Source: a virus
Reading direction: 5' to 3' (one strand)
IMG/VR virus record: IMGVR_UViG_3300034101_002201
Span: 1 to 64,000 of that record
DNA length: 64,000 nt
Part shown: positions 39,631-48,772 of the stretch, piece by piece
Position numbering within the stretch: the first letter of the stretch is position 1
Layout of the letters: every line of letters begins with the position of its first letter
The notes under the pieces: generated by a model
Told to the model about the DNA's origin: nothing
Databases searched by the model: none
Seen by the model: only the letters and a program-made list of their open reading frames with translations
Made by a program: the position numbers and the translations under genes

Positions 39631-40488
39631 ATGAGTAAATTGCTAAGTATAGGAATGTCAACTTATGATGATTTTGATGGCGTTTATTTTAGCGTACAAG
39701 CATTGAGATCATATCATAAAATTTTAAATGACATTGATTATGAAATAATAATAATAGACAATAATCCAGACAGCGAACACGGTAAGATGGTAAAGGGTTT
39801 GATAGGCTGGGTTGGCAATAATGGAAAATATATTCCATTTAAAGATAAACAAAGCACTTCCGTAAGAAATGAAATATTCAAAAATTCATCTGGCAAATAC
39901 ACAATTTCTATCGACTGTCACGTTTTAATAGAAAATGGTGGATTAGAATCATTATTAACTTACTACATGCAAAATCCAGACTGCAAAGACATAATTCAAG
40001 GCCCAATGCTATATGATAATTTAAAACAATACTCTACACACTTTTCTCCAGAATGGAGAGGACATATGTATGGTATTTGGGGGACAAATGAGGATGGATA
40101 TAATTCTGGTAAACCTTTTGAAATACCAATGATGGGATTGGGATTATTTTCATGCGAAACAAAAAATTGGCGTGGATTTAGTGAACATTTTAAGGGTTTT
40201 GGTGGCGAAGAAGGATATATACACGAAAAGTTTAGACTTAATGGCGGCAAAGCAATGTGCATACCACAACTAAAATGGATACATCGTTTTGGTAGGCCAT
40301 TTGGAGTCAAGTATCCGTTAATCTTAGAAGATAGAATATGGAATTATTTTGTGGGGTGGATAGAATTAACCAAAGATCCGAATCATCCCATGGTAACTGG
40401 TGCTTATAATCACTTCAAAAATTCTATACCTGCGGGTAGTATAGACAATATTTTATCTAATGCTAAAAAACTTATTTTAGGAGAATAA
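39631..40488 (+). CDS. Glycosyltransferase family 2-like
   Basis: 285 residues. GT-A fold start LLSIGMSTYDDFDGVYFSVQAL, YEIIIIDNNPDS, RNEIFKNSSGKYTISIDCHVLI (a DxH in place of DxD) and a galactosyltransferase-like C-terminal region GFGGEEGYIHEKF. Lies between the exonuclease and a head-assembly-like gene, away from the main sugar island. SD AAAGGA. Confidence 0.8.
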   Translation: MSKLLSIGMSTYDDFDGVYFSVQALRSYHKILNDIDYEIIIIDNNPDSEHGKMVKGLIGWVGNNGKYIPFKDKQSTSVRNEIFKNSSGKYTISIDCHVLIENGGLESLLTYYMQNPDCKDIIQGPMLYDNLKQYSTHFSPEWRGHMYGIWGTNEDGYNSGKPFEIPMMGLGLFSCETKNWRGFSEHFKGFGGEEGYIHEKFRLNGGKAMCIPQLKWIHRFGRPFGVKYPLILEDRIWNYFVGWIELTKDPNHPMVTGAYNHFKNSIPAGSIDNILSNAKKLILGE

Positions 40489-40489
40489 T

Positions 40490-41497
40490 ATGCCAATTCC
40501 ACAACGTAGTAAAGATGAAAATAAAGATAAATTTGTTTCTAGATGTATGGGAAATGAAACGATGAAAAAAGAATATCCAGATTCTCAACAGAGAGTTGCA
40601 ATATGTATAGATCAAGCAACATCTGACTGCGGATGCGTTGAGGCCGCAGACTTTAAATTACAAATGGAAGCATATGGATATGAAGAAGAATTAACAGAAG
40701 AAAATCTACACATACCATTAGAAGCAGAATATGAAGACTTTGGCGAAGAAACAGAAGAATATGACATAGCAGCAGAAAAACCGGGATTATGGGAAAATAT
40801 AAGAAAGAAAAAAGATAGAATGGGTAAGAAATACAAACCCGCCAAACCCGGAGATCCAGATCGTCCAGATCCAAAGTCATGGAAAAAGGCACAATCAGAC
40901 GGTGGTGACGAGATGGCTTTAGAACAAATACAGAAGATGCATGATCAATTGATGGAAATAGTAACCAAATTAAAAGTCATGTCACTACCAGTAGAGTTCC
41001 AAGATTGGACTAAGGATATGATTTCTAAGGCAGAGATTTATATACAGAATGTATATGACTTTGTTAAGTATTATGAGCCGGGAAAATATGAAGATGAATA
41101 TGTAGAAGATCCATCAGAAGTCAAGACAGAAGAACCAGAAATGGAAGAAGGTTCATATGAATATCAAGATCCGCAAACTGGCGAGGTATATACTTACAAA
41201 CGACGAGGATATTATGAAAAAAATGGTAGAACACTTTTATATTTAGGAGAAGCAAGCGAATATCAAGGCAGAAAAGTTACTCTGAATAAACCATTCAGAA
41301 CTTCTAATGGTCCTAAAAAGTTTGCAGTATATGTCAAAAATGAGAGTGGAAATGTCGTGATTGTTAGATTTGGCGATCCAAATATGACAATAAAGAAAAA
41401 CATTCCAGAAAGACGTAAGAGTTTTAGAGCCAGACACAATTGTGACAATCCGGGTCCAAAATGGAAGGCCCGATATTGGGCTTGTAAGAGTTGGTAA
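40490..41497 (+). CDS. Probable head-assembly / scaffold-type protein
   Basis: 335 residues in modules. Residues 1-45 (MPIPQRSKDENKDKFVSRCMGNETM...SQQRVAICI) are a recurrent phage N-terminal module (K-D-x-F-x-x-R-C-M ... P-D-x-x-Q-R-x-A-I-C). The middle is highly acidic. The last 45 residues (DPNMTIKKNIPERRKSFRARHNC...PKWKARYWACKSW) are a second recurrent module often found on phage scaffold/protease-region proteins. Function inferred from these recollections. Confidence 0.55.
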   Translation: MPIPQRSKDENKDKFVSRCMGNETMKKEYPDSQQRVAICIDQATSDCGCVEAADFKLQMEAYGYEEELTEENLHIPLEAEYEDFGEETEEYDIAAEKPGLWENIRKKKDRMGKKYKPAKPGDPDRPDPKSWKKAQSDGGDEMALEQIQKMHDQLMEIVTKLKVMSLPVEFQDWTKDMISKAEIYIQNVYDFVKYYEPGKYEDEYVEDPSEVKTEEPEMEEGSYEYQDPQTGEVYTYKRRGYYEKNGRTLLYLGEASEYQGRKVTLNKPFRTSNGPKKFAVYVKNESGNVVIVRFGDPNMTIKKNIPERRKSFRARHNCDNPGPKWKARYWACKSW

Positions 41498-41515
41498 TAG
41501 ACAACGGGGGTTCTA

Positions 41516-42163
41516 GTGTTAGATAGCATAAAAGACATAGATCATATACTTCAAAGTAAAAAAATAAATGACCTCAAATATACAGAAAATCCTAAAAAAT
41601 TTAATGTAAAATATGGTTTAACATGGAAGGATATACTAGAACCCCCACCGTCAAACGATAGCTTAATAGTTGCAGATGAATTAAATTATCTGTCTAGATT
41701 AACACCTAATCTTTCAAACTCTCAAATAGATTTGATAAAAATTGTCGATGATGACCCAAAACACTTATTTAATCAAACATTGTATAAACGTGGTTTAGAA
41801 TTTCCAGAGGATATATTCAACAAATATTACAACATTATAGATGATTATATCTTAGCAGTTAAATATCATTTTAACAGGGTAAAACCAGAATATTTAGGAA
41901 ATATACTGGGAAAAAAAATAAACGTTATCGAATCCAAAACCACAAAAACGCCATCATATCCATCTGGACACACTTGTTATGCCGTGTTAGCATCGATTTT
42001 ATGTTCTAGATTGTATCCAGCTTTAATAAATGAATTCAGAGAAAATGTTAAAATAACTGCATACTGTAGAGAAATGCAGGGTGTACATTATCCATCGGAT
42101 AATAAAGCCTCTATTATTTTTACAGAGTCCATTTTTGATCAGTTGCATAAGATACTTGGTTAG
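41516..42163 (+). CDS. PAP2-superfamily phosphatase
   Basis: 215 residues from a GTG start (GGGGG site). PAP2 motifs: KYHFNRVKPE (motif 1), PSYPSGHT (motif 2, phosphate loop with His), and REMQGVHYPSD (motif 3, nucleophile-region His). No membrane segments, so it is a soluble acid-phosphatase-like enzyme; substrate unknown (sugar-phosphate, nucleotide or lipid-phosphate). Confidence 0.85.
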   Translation: MLDSIKDIDHILQSKKINDLKYTENPKKFNVKYGLTWKDILEPPPSNDSLIVADELNYLSRLTPNLSNSQIDLIKIVDDDPKHLFNQTLYKRGLEFPEDIFNKYYNIIDDYILAVKYHFNRVKPEYLGNILGKKINVIESKTTKTPSYPSGHTCYAVLASILCSRLYPALINEFRENVKITAYCREMQGVHYPSDNKASIIFTESIFDQLHKILG

Positions 42164-42171
42164 GCTATAAT
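42143..42171 (+). promoter_or_regulatory. Candidate promoter for the polymerase operon
   Basis: TTGCAT (42143-42148), 17-base spacer, TATAAT (42166-42171) in the GGCTATAATA context. The -35 matches poorly, so an activator may be needed. It lies 35 bases upstream of the GTG start of the polymerase N-part, with a TAGGAG ribosome site in between. Confidence 0.5.
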
Positions 42172-42206
42172 AAGCTTGACCATCGCTACTTGCTTAGGAG
42201 ATTGCT

Positions 42207-43838
42207 GTGAATTGGTTCCCATTGAAGAATTTTACTCATTATAGTTTGCTAAAAGGTTATTCGAAGCCAGAGGAACTGTCAAAAAAATGCAAGGATAATG
42301 GATATCCAGCATGTGGCATTTGTGATTATAAGACATTATCTGGTGCGGTTGCTTTTTATAAAGCCTGCAAAAAACATGGCATAAAGCCCATCATTGGATG
42401 TTCATTTGATTTTGCTACACTTTTTGCCAAGAATAAAGATGGATGGTACGAGTTGATTGAGATGGTTTCGTCATTAGATGAAAATGGTAAGTTGCCAGAA
42501 CAATATGAAAATATAGATATTAGTAAAAATCTGATTAGTATCTATAATGCTCCTACTGAGTCAATGCCTATTAGTTATTACACTAATAGAGAAGACGCAA
42601 AACTTCACAGAGTATTATTATGTTCTGATATGAAGACTACGCTACCAAAAATAAAGAAAAGCATTAGGCCAGACAACAATGGTGGTATCAATGTAGACTC
42701 AAAATATCCACAAGAGCATATGGATAAATTAGTGTATTTCATGCAAGACTCTTTTTATGTCAAAGATAAGGATGAATCCAAGAGTCTAGATACGTCTAAA
42801 CTAAAAGAGATTTATGACCAGTGCGAAGACTATAATATTCTCAGCAAACCAATGTTGCCTAAATTTGAATGTCCAAAAGGGGCATCAGAAGAAGATTATC
42901 TCAAAGAACTATGTCGTATTGGCTGGAAGAATATATTAATAGATCAAAACAAAGTATCAAACGAAGAAGATAAGCAGAAGTATTTGAGTAGATTCAAGGA
43001 AGAGTTTGACGTTATTAAAGATGCTAATCTATTCGGATATTTTCTTATTGTGCGTGATATTATCAAACACGTTAATGATATGGGTTGGCTATCTGGCCCC
43101 GGTAGAGGATCTGCCGCAGGTTGTTTAATCTCATACTTAATTGGTATCACAAAGATTGATCCAATAGAGTTTGACCTTCTATTTGCAAGATTTTATAATG
43201 CTGGACGAAATAGTGCTGATCATATATCTCTACCAGATATTGATATAGATGTTCCCGGTACTAAACGTGATGAAATTATTGCATATCTAAAAGATAAGTA
43301 TGGTAGCAGTCGAGTTAGCCAAATGTTAACATTCGGCAGACTTCAAGGAAAGAGTGCTATTAAGGAAGTTTTGCGTGTTAATGAGGCTTGCTCATTCTCT
43401 GAAATGAATGCTATAAGTAACTGCATACCAGATGAAGCAAGAATCTCAGACCAATTAGCAGAAATGGATGATGAAGATCGATCTATTATTAAGTGGGCTT
43501 TAATCAATAACTCTGATGATTTAAAAGATTTCTGTAGAATATCAGAAGATGGAAAACTTGAGGGAGAGTATGCTGCGTATTTTGAGCAAGCTATTCAGAT
43601 AGAAGGAACTTTCAAAACTCAAGGAAAACATGCGGCTGGTGTTGTGATTTCAGCAGAACCTTTACAAAAAGTATGCCCAATGGTAAAACAAAAAGGATCA
43701 TCAGAAAAGGTGGCTGGACTTGAAATGGCAGACTTAGAGGCACTGGGTCATGTAAAGTTTGACGTTCTAGGAATCAATTTGCTAGATAAAATCATGAAAA
43801 TTCAAGATATAATAAAAGGGGAAACATGTTATTCTTAG
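42207..43838 (+). CDS. DNA polymerase III alpha, N-terminal part (split gene)
   Basis: 543 residues from a GTG start. Residues 1-110 are a PHP domain in which the first His-rich metal motif is eroded (NFTHYSLLKGY instead of HxHSxYS). The polymerase palm follows: PGRGSAAGCLISYLIG, PDIDIDVPG with catalytic Asp344 and Asp346, and KFDVLGINLL with third catalytic Asp519. The protein stops after IQDIIKGETCYS, exactly in the linker before the fingers domain. All three catalytic aspartates are here. The C-part is 1.3 kb downstream. Confidence 0.9.
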   Translation: MNWFPLKNFTHYSLLKGYSKPEELSKKCKDNGYPACGICDYKTLSGAVAFYKACKKHGIKPIIGCSFDFATLFAKNKDGWYELIEMVSSLDENGKLPEQYENIDISKNLISIYNAPTESMPISYYTNREDAKLHRVLLCSDMKTTLPKIKKSIRPDNNGGINVDSKYPQEHMDKLVYFMQDSFYVKDKDESKSLDTSKLKEIYDQCEDYNILSKPMLPKFECPKGASEEDYLKELCRIGWKNILIDQNKVSNEEDKQKYLSRFKEEFDVIKDANLFGYFLIVRDIIKHVNDMGWLSGPGRGSAAGCLISYLIGITKIDPIEFDLLFARFYNAGRNSADHISLPDIDIDVPGTKRDEIIAYLKDKYGSSRVSQMLTFGRLQGKSAIKEVLRVNEACSFSEMNAISNCIPDEARISDQLAEMDDEDRSIIKWALINNSDDLKDFCRISEDGKLEGEYAAYFEQAIQIEGTFKTQGKHAAGVVISAEPLQKVCPMVKQKGSSEKVAGLEMADLEALGHVKFDVLGINLLDKIMKIQDIIKGETCYS

Positions 43839-44500
43839 AAGATGTAAAAAAGAATTTTCCAAATTTGAAAAATATTTTTGAAGTTGGAGCGCATCGTGGT
43901 GGTGATATATTTGATATAATTTCTATTTGGCCAGACGCTAATATATATGCCTTTGAAGCAGATCCTACTAACTTTTCAATACTGAACAACAAGTTTGCTG
44001 AACGTGATAAAGTTCATACATATCATATGGCAGTAACAGATACTAGCGGATCTGTAACTTTCAATAGATATTATCCACTTGACACTATAAATGATGAAGA
44101 TACTTTTGTAGGACAAAATTGCCAAAATACTGGGCAAGGTTCTATTTTAAAACCCGGTAAAGGGATGAAAGAAATTTTCAAAGTCAATAATGTTTATCAG
44201 ACCTTTGATGTAGAGTCTATAAGCCTTTATGATTTTTGTAATAGATTCAATGTTGATTCAATAGATGCAATCTTTATGGATGTACAAGGTGCAGAATATA
44301 ATGTATTTATTGGTTGTGAGAGTATGATTGATACATTGCAGGCGACTATCTTCGAATGGTCTAAAAACTACATAATGTATGAAGGAGAGACATCATTCGA
44401 TGATATAGCTAATTTTTTAAATAAGAACGGGTTAACTGAAACCAGTCGAGAATATCAGTTTTTTGAAATATCTGGAGACTCACTATTTGTGAGAAAATAA
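43826..44500 (+). CDS. FkbM-family methyltransferase inserted between polymerase halves
   Basis: 224 residues. FEVGAHRGGDIFDIIS is the SAM-binding loop; IYAFEADPTNF, AVTDTSGSVTFN, VESISLYDFCNRF and AIFMDVQGAEYNVFIG follow, the FkbM order. Methylates hydroxyls of sugars or small metabolites. It overlaps the polymerase N-part by 13 bases with its own AAGGGG site. A second FkbM gene is at 55503 in the sugar island. Confidence 0.88.
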   Translation: MLFLEDVKKNFPNLKNIFEVGAHRGGDIFDIISIWPDANIYAFEADPTNFSILNNKFAERDKVHTYHMAVTDTSGSVTFNRYYPLDTINDEDTFVGQNCQNTGQGSILKPGKGMKEIFKVNNVYQTFDVESISLYDFCNRFNVDSIDAIFMDVQGAEYNVFIGCESMIDTLQATIFEWSKNYIMYEGETSFDDIANFLNKNGLTETSREYQFFEISGDSLFVRK

Positions 44501-45180
44501 TGGCTAATAGGGACTATATTATATTTGACTTTGAAACAGGATCACGCAATCCACATCGCACTCAGCCAACACAAATTGCTGCTATTGCTTTAGATGGAAG
44601 AACATTACAGATGAAGGGGCAATTCAATAGTGAAATTAAGCCTATTTTTGATGATGAAAAGGCTATAGCGGCTGGTTTTGATCCCATACAAGATGAAGCT
44701 TTAAAGATAACAAAGAAAACAAGAGAACAGTTAGAATTAGCACCATCTTTAAAAGCAGTATGGACTAAGTTTACAAAGTTCGTTGATCAGTACAATTGGA
44801 AGGGTGAAGCATTTTTTAATCCTATTCCAGTTGGTTTTAACATCATTGGCTTTGATATGCACATTATAAATAGACTGTGTAAAGAATTTGGACCTTGGGA
44901 CAAGGAGAGAGAGCAGCAAAAACTATTTAGTAGAGTCTATAAAATAGATATCATGGATAGTGTATTTGCTTGGACTGAAAGCGATCCAAGTGTTAGATCT
45001 ATAAGTATGGATTCACTACGCGAGAGAATGGGGTTAAGCTTTGATAATGCTCACGATGCTTTACAGGACGTTAAGGATGAGGCAAATATATTCATTAAAA
45101 TTATGAAAACTCATCGTGCGGTATATCAAAATATGAACTTTGACAAGGCATTTGCTGACGGAAATTTGTATGTTAAATGA
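44500..45180 (+). CDS. DnaQ-like 3'-5' proofreading exonuclease
   Basis: 226 residues. DEDD-h motifs: FDFETGS (Asp, Glu), VGFNIIGFDMHII (Asp) and NAHDALQDVKDEA (His, Asp). Equivalent of the epsilon subunit, removing misincorporated nucleotides. TAATG overlap with the methyltransferase; 11-base overlap with the polymerase C-part, so expression is tied to the polymerase. Confidence 0.92.
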   Translation: MANRDYIIFDFETGSRNPHRTQPTQIAAIALDGRTLQMKGQFNSEIKPIFDDEKAIAAGFDPIQDEALKITKKTREQLELAPSLKAVWTKFTKFVDQYNWKGEAFFNPIPVGFNIIGFDMHIINRLCKEFGPWDKEREQQKLFSRVYKIDIMDSVFAWTESDPSVRSISMDSLRERMGLSFDNAHDALQDVKDEANIFIKIMKTHRAVYQNMNFDKAFADGNLYVK

Positions 45181-46741
45181 TTTAGATTATAATGATAAAG
45201 CAACTTGGCAACTGTTTGCAGAAGGCAAGACTAAGGGGATCTTTCAATTAGAAAGTAACCTTGGAAAATCATGGTCCAAAAAGTTAGCACCGACCAATAT
45301 AGAAGAATTATCAGCACTAATTGCTATTATTAGGCCGGGAACCTTAAAAGCAATTGTTGATGGTAAAAGTATGACACAGCATTACATTGACCGTAAGCAC
45401 GGTAGAGAAGAAGTAACATATCTTCACCCCGCATTAGAAGAGATTTTAAAGCCAACATATGGTGTTCTTGTATATCAAGAGCAGTCCATGCGTATAGCTG
45501 AGAAAATAGCTGGCTTCAATTTACAGGAGGCAGACGTTCTTCGTAAGGCCATTGGAAAGAAAAAAGCTGACCTCATGAATGAAGTCAAAAAATCATTCAT
45601 AGCCGGTGCAGAACGTGTTGGAATCGTAGGCAAGGAGAACGCTGAAGAAATCTTTGGATGGATTGAGAAATCATCAAGATATGCATTCAATAAATCTCAC
45701 AGTGTTTCATACGCTGTATGTTCTTATTGGAGTGCATATTTTAAGGCTCATAATACCAAGGAATTCTTTTTGTCTTACCTGTTCTACGCGAATGAAAAGC
45801 AAGACCCTCATCAAGAAGTTTATGAATTAATATCTGAGGCCAAACTATTTGATATTGAGACAAGAACTCCAAGTTTGATCAACTTTGAAAGAAAGTTCAA
45901 CATTAAGCGTGGTAAGATATACTTTGGTATTAAAGATATCAAGTCATTAACTGGTGCGACGGGAGACAAGTTAATAGAGACTATAAATGAAGCTGAGAAG
46001 ACTTTGAGTAAGACGGTAAAAGAATTTACTTGGCTTGAAATCCTACTTTTCATAGGATCAAATATTAGTTCTACTGCATTCAAAGCTTTAGCTTCAATAG
46101 GATTTTTTAGAAATTTCAAGGGTAATGTTACTAGGAACAAAGCCCTTTATGATTATGAAATTTACAGAACTCTCACCAAAGCAGAACAGACTTGGATATT
46201 AAATCATTATGATGATAAAAAATGGGATTCTTTCGTAGATTGCTTGAGAGATTTAGCACCGACCAAAAAAGAGGGCGGTGGAACTAGCAAAGCTGACAGG
46301 AAGCAGGCTATAGAAAATGAGATACAACTATTAGTAAGTCCACCATATGATCTAGAAGATGATCCAACTTGGATTATAGATCAAGAGGTTAAATTTCTCG
46401 GATGTCCAGTTACAATGACAAAAGTAGAAACATCTGACACTTCTGCTGCTAACACAACTTGTAAAGAAATAATAAATGGTAAAAAGGGAAAAGATATGTG
46501 CATAGTAGCTAATATCCAAAGATTATCAGATTATACCATTAATAAGGGTGAATCTAAAGGTCAGGTGATGTCATTTTTAACTATAGAAGATGACACCTGT
46601 ATTCTAGATAGCGTGATAGCATTTCCAAAAGTAAGAGAAAAATACAAATATATAATGTATGAAGGCAACAATTTAATATTCTGCGGATCAGTTAGTGATA
46701 AAGATGGTTCTTTTATAATTGAAAAAATACATGAAGTGTAG
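45170..46741 (+). CDS. DNA polymerase III alpha, C-terminal part (split gene)
   Basis: 523 residues from ATG 45170. Begins MLNDLDYNDKATWQLFAEG and continues TKGIFQLES, IIRPGTLKAI, YIDRKHGREEVTYLHP, PTYGVLVYQEQSMRIAEKIAGF, DVLRKAIGKKK and YAFNKSHSVSYA, the fingers and thumb-connecting region of DnaE. A tandem HhH-like region and an OB-fold (SLLDSVIAFPKVREKY-like) follow. No catalytic aspartates are in this half. Together with the N-part it equals one full alpha subunit. Confidence 0.92.
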   Translation: MLNDLDYNDKATWQLFAEGKTKGIFQLESNLGKSWSKKLAPTNIEELSALIAIIRPGTLKAIVDGKSMTQHYIDRKHGREEVTYLHPALEEILKPTYGVLVYQEQSMRIAEKIAGFNLQEADVLRKAIGKKKADLMNEVKKSFIAGAERVGIVGKENAEEIFGWIEKSSRYAFNKSHSVSYAVCSYWSAYFKAHNTKEFFLSYLFYANEKQDPHQEVYELISEAKLFDIETRTPSLINFERKFNIKRGKIYFGIKDIKSLTGATGDKLIETINEAEKTLSKTVKEFTWLEILLFIGSNISSTAFKALASIGFFRNFKGNVTRNKALYDYEIYRTLTKAEQTWILNHYDDKKWDSFVDCLRDLAPTKKEGGGTSKADRKQAIENEIQLLVSPPYDLEDDPTWIIDQEVKFLGCPVTMTKVETSDTSAANTTCKEIINGKKGKDMCIVANIQRLSDYTINKGESKGQVMSFLTIEDDTCILDSVIAFPKVREKYKYIMYEGNNLIFCGSVSDKDGSFIIEKIHEV

Positions 46742-46790
46742 AGTGTTTTATTGGTTTGTTGTTGCTAATATATTAAGATAGGAGAAAAAA

Positions 46791-47102
46791 ATGAATATGT
46801 GTTCCTTTACGGGATATTTGGTGGAAAATCCAAGAATCTCAATGGTTGGCGATGTTGTTTTAGCTGAATTTTTAATGGTAATCTATACCTATCGGAAAAC
46901 AAAAACCGGGGAAAAAAACAGAATACCAACTTATATAAATTGCGAGGCATGGCATACAGGTGCTGAAACACTAGAAAAATATGCCATTAAAGGAACTAAA
47001 TTAGTGGTTCATGCTTCTGCTAAAAATGTATCTAAAGAAACAAGCGATATAGTTTTTAGAATTAATGAGTTCGATTTTTGTCATAAGGACTTTGAAGACT
47101 AA
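46791..47102 (+). CDS. ssb: Single-stranded DNA-binding protein (second copy)
   Basis: 103 residues. OB-fold SSB pattern: SFTGYLVENPRISMVGDVVLAEFLMVIYTYRK, IPTYINCEAWHTGAETLEKYAIKGTKLVVHASAK. Diverged from the copy at 15586; no acidic C-terminal tip beyond DFED. Leader resembles that at 15032-15084. Sits with the polymerase operon, so it could be the replisome copy. Confidence 0.85.
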   Translation: MNMCSFTGYLVENPRISMVGDVVLAEFLMVIYTYRKTKTGEKNRIPTYINCEAWHTGAETLEKYAIKGTKLVVHASAKNVSKETSDIVFRINEFDFCHKDFED

Positions 47103-48772
47103 TGAGAAAACCAAGAATTTTATTTTGTAGCGAAGCCACCTTTTTAAATACTGGATACGCAACATATACTAGAGAAATATTAAACTATTTATATAGTACA
47201 GGCAAGTACGATTTAGCAGAAATGTCCTGCTACGGTGAGCGAAATGATCCAAGAGCTAAAGATATACCTTGGAAATTTTATGGAGTTGTTCCAGACGCTA
47301 GTTGTTCAGAAGAAGAAAAAGCTCAATATGCACAAAATGCAACTGCACAGTTTGGAGAGTTTATATTTGAAAATGTCTGTTTAGATTTCTTGCCAGATAT
47401 CGTATGTGATATCAGAGATTTTTGGATGTTAGATTTCGCAGAGAGATCTCCATATAGGAAATATTTTAAGTGGTGCATTATGCCCACAGTAGACGCAAGA
47501 CCTCAAGCTAGACAGTGGGTATCAACATATGCTTCCGCTGACGCATGTTTGACATATTCTGAATGGGCTGGCGAAGTATTAAAACAACAATCTGGTAGTA
47601 AAATTAATTACATTGGCATTTCTCCACCGTCAGCACATCATGCCTATCAACCAATAGCAGACAAGCAAAACTTAAGACTTGCTTATGGAATAGATCCAAA
47701 CGCAAAAATTATAGGTACTGTTATGCGTAATCAAAGACGCAAGCTTTATCCAGATTTGTTTCAAGCATTCCGCACGATGTTAGACAGTATAGAAGATAGT
47801 TCTAATTACTATTTATATTGTCATACTAGTTATCCAGATCTTGGATGGGATATTCCAGAATTATTACAACAATATCAACTATCATCTAAAGTATATTTTA
47901 CATATATATGCCCACAAACAAATAAGCCGTTTGCGTCCTTGTTCAAAGGTGCCATAATCCAATCTCCATTCACTGGTCAGTTTGGTGCTTCATTATCAAA
48001 TGTAAAAAATGGTGTTGAATACGAACAATTATCAGAGATTATAAATCTGTTTGATCTATATGTACAATACGCAAACTGCGAAGGATTTGGTTTACCTCAA
48101 GTCGAAGCCGCAGCGTGTGGTATACCAATTATGGCTACAGATTATTCAGCTATGGAAAGCGTAGTAAGAAATCTAAACGGAACACCATTAACGCCAAAGG
48201 CTTTGTATAAAGAGTTAGAAACTGGATGTTTACGTGCAGTACCAGATAACCAATTGGCCGCACAAAAATTTAAAGAATTTTTCGAAAAACCAGCTAGTAT
48301 AAGAAATAAAATGGGTTTTGAGACTAGGCAGTTATTTTTACAACATTATCAATGGGATAAGAGCGGAAAAGCTTGGGAAAATTATTTTGATAGTGTTGAA
48401 ATTTCTGATACGTTTGATAATTGGAGAGGACCGGTTCAGATCAGACAACCACAACCTAAACCAACCAATTTGCCAGAAAACATTACGCATCAAGATATTG
48501 CTAAGTGGTTAATTTTAAATGTTCTGTGCGACTCAAGCAAAATTAATACATATTTTGAATCTAGACTAGTAAGAGATTTACTATATAGAAGTTCAACATC
48601 TGTAACGGGTGGTATGTACTTTAATGAAAGTTCTGCGTCTTTTGACTCTAGAACAGTTCGTAATCCATTTGATTTTGATACTGCTTATGACCACATGGTA
48701 TCACTATGTACTAGACGTAATTTTTGGGAAAATCAAAGACTAGAAATGCTAAAACGTAGAGGAATGATATGA
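47102..48772 (+). CDS. Glycosyltransferase, GT4-like, with C-terminal extension
   Basis: 556 residues. GT-B fold: N-terminal ILFCSEATFLNTGYATYTREIL, donor half IIGTVMRNQRRKLYPDLFQAF and the E-x7-E motif CEGFGLPQVEAAACG (Glu327 and Glu335). About 110 extra residues at the C-terminus, rich in aromatic and Arg residues, may bind the acceptor. First gene of the sugar island; TAATG overlap with the second SSB. Confidence 0.88.
   Translation: MRKPRILFCSEATFLNTGYATYTREILNYLYSTGKYDLAEMSCYGERNDPRAKDIPWKFYGVVPDASCSEEEKAQYAQNATAQFGEFIFENVCLDFLPDIVCDIRDFWMLDFAERSPYRKYFKWCIMPTVDARPQARQWVSTYASADACLTYSEWAGEVLKQQSGSKINYIGISPPSAHHAYQPIADKQNLRLAYGIDPNAKIIGTVMRNQRRKLYPDLFQAFRTMLDSIEDSSNYYLYCHTSYPDLGWDIPELLQQYQLSSKVYFTYICPQTNKPFASLFKGAIIQSPFTGQFGASLSNVKNGVEYEQLSEIINLFDLYVQYANCEGFGLPQVEAAACGIPIMATDYSAMESVVRNLNGTPLTPKALYKELETGCLRAVPDNQLAAQKFKEFFEKPASIRNKMGFETRQLFLQHYQWDKSGKAWENYFDSVEISDTFDNWRGPVQIRQPQPKPTNLPENITHQDIAKWLILNVLCDSSKINTYFESRLVRDLLYRSSTSVTGGMYFNESSASFDSRTVRNPFDFDTAYDHMVSLCTRRNFWENQRLEMLKRRGMI

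Noticed and set aside
42207-46741. Intein or group I intron as the cause of the polymerase split
   Set aside because: No intein end motifs (Cys/Ser start, HN + Cys/Ser/Thr) are visible at the break, and both intervening genes have their own starts, ribosome sites and families (FkbM, DnaQ). No intron core or homing ORF is seen in the gap.
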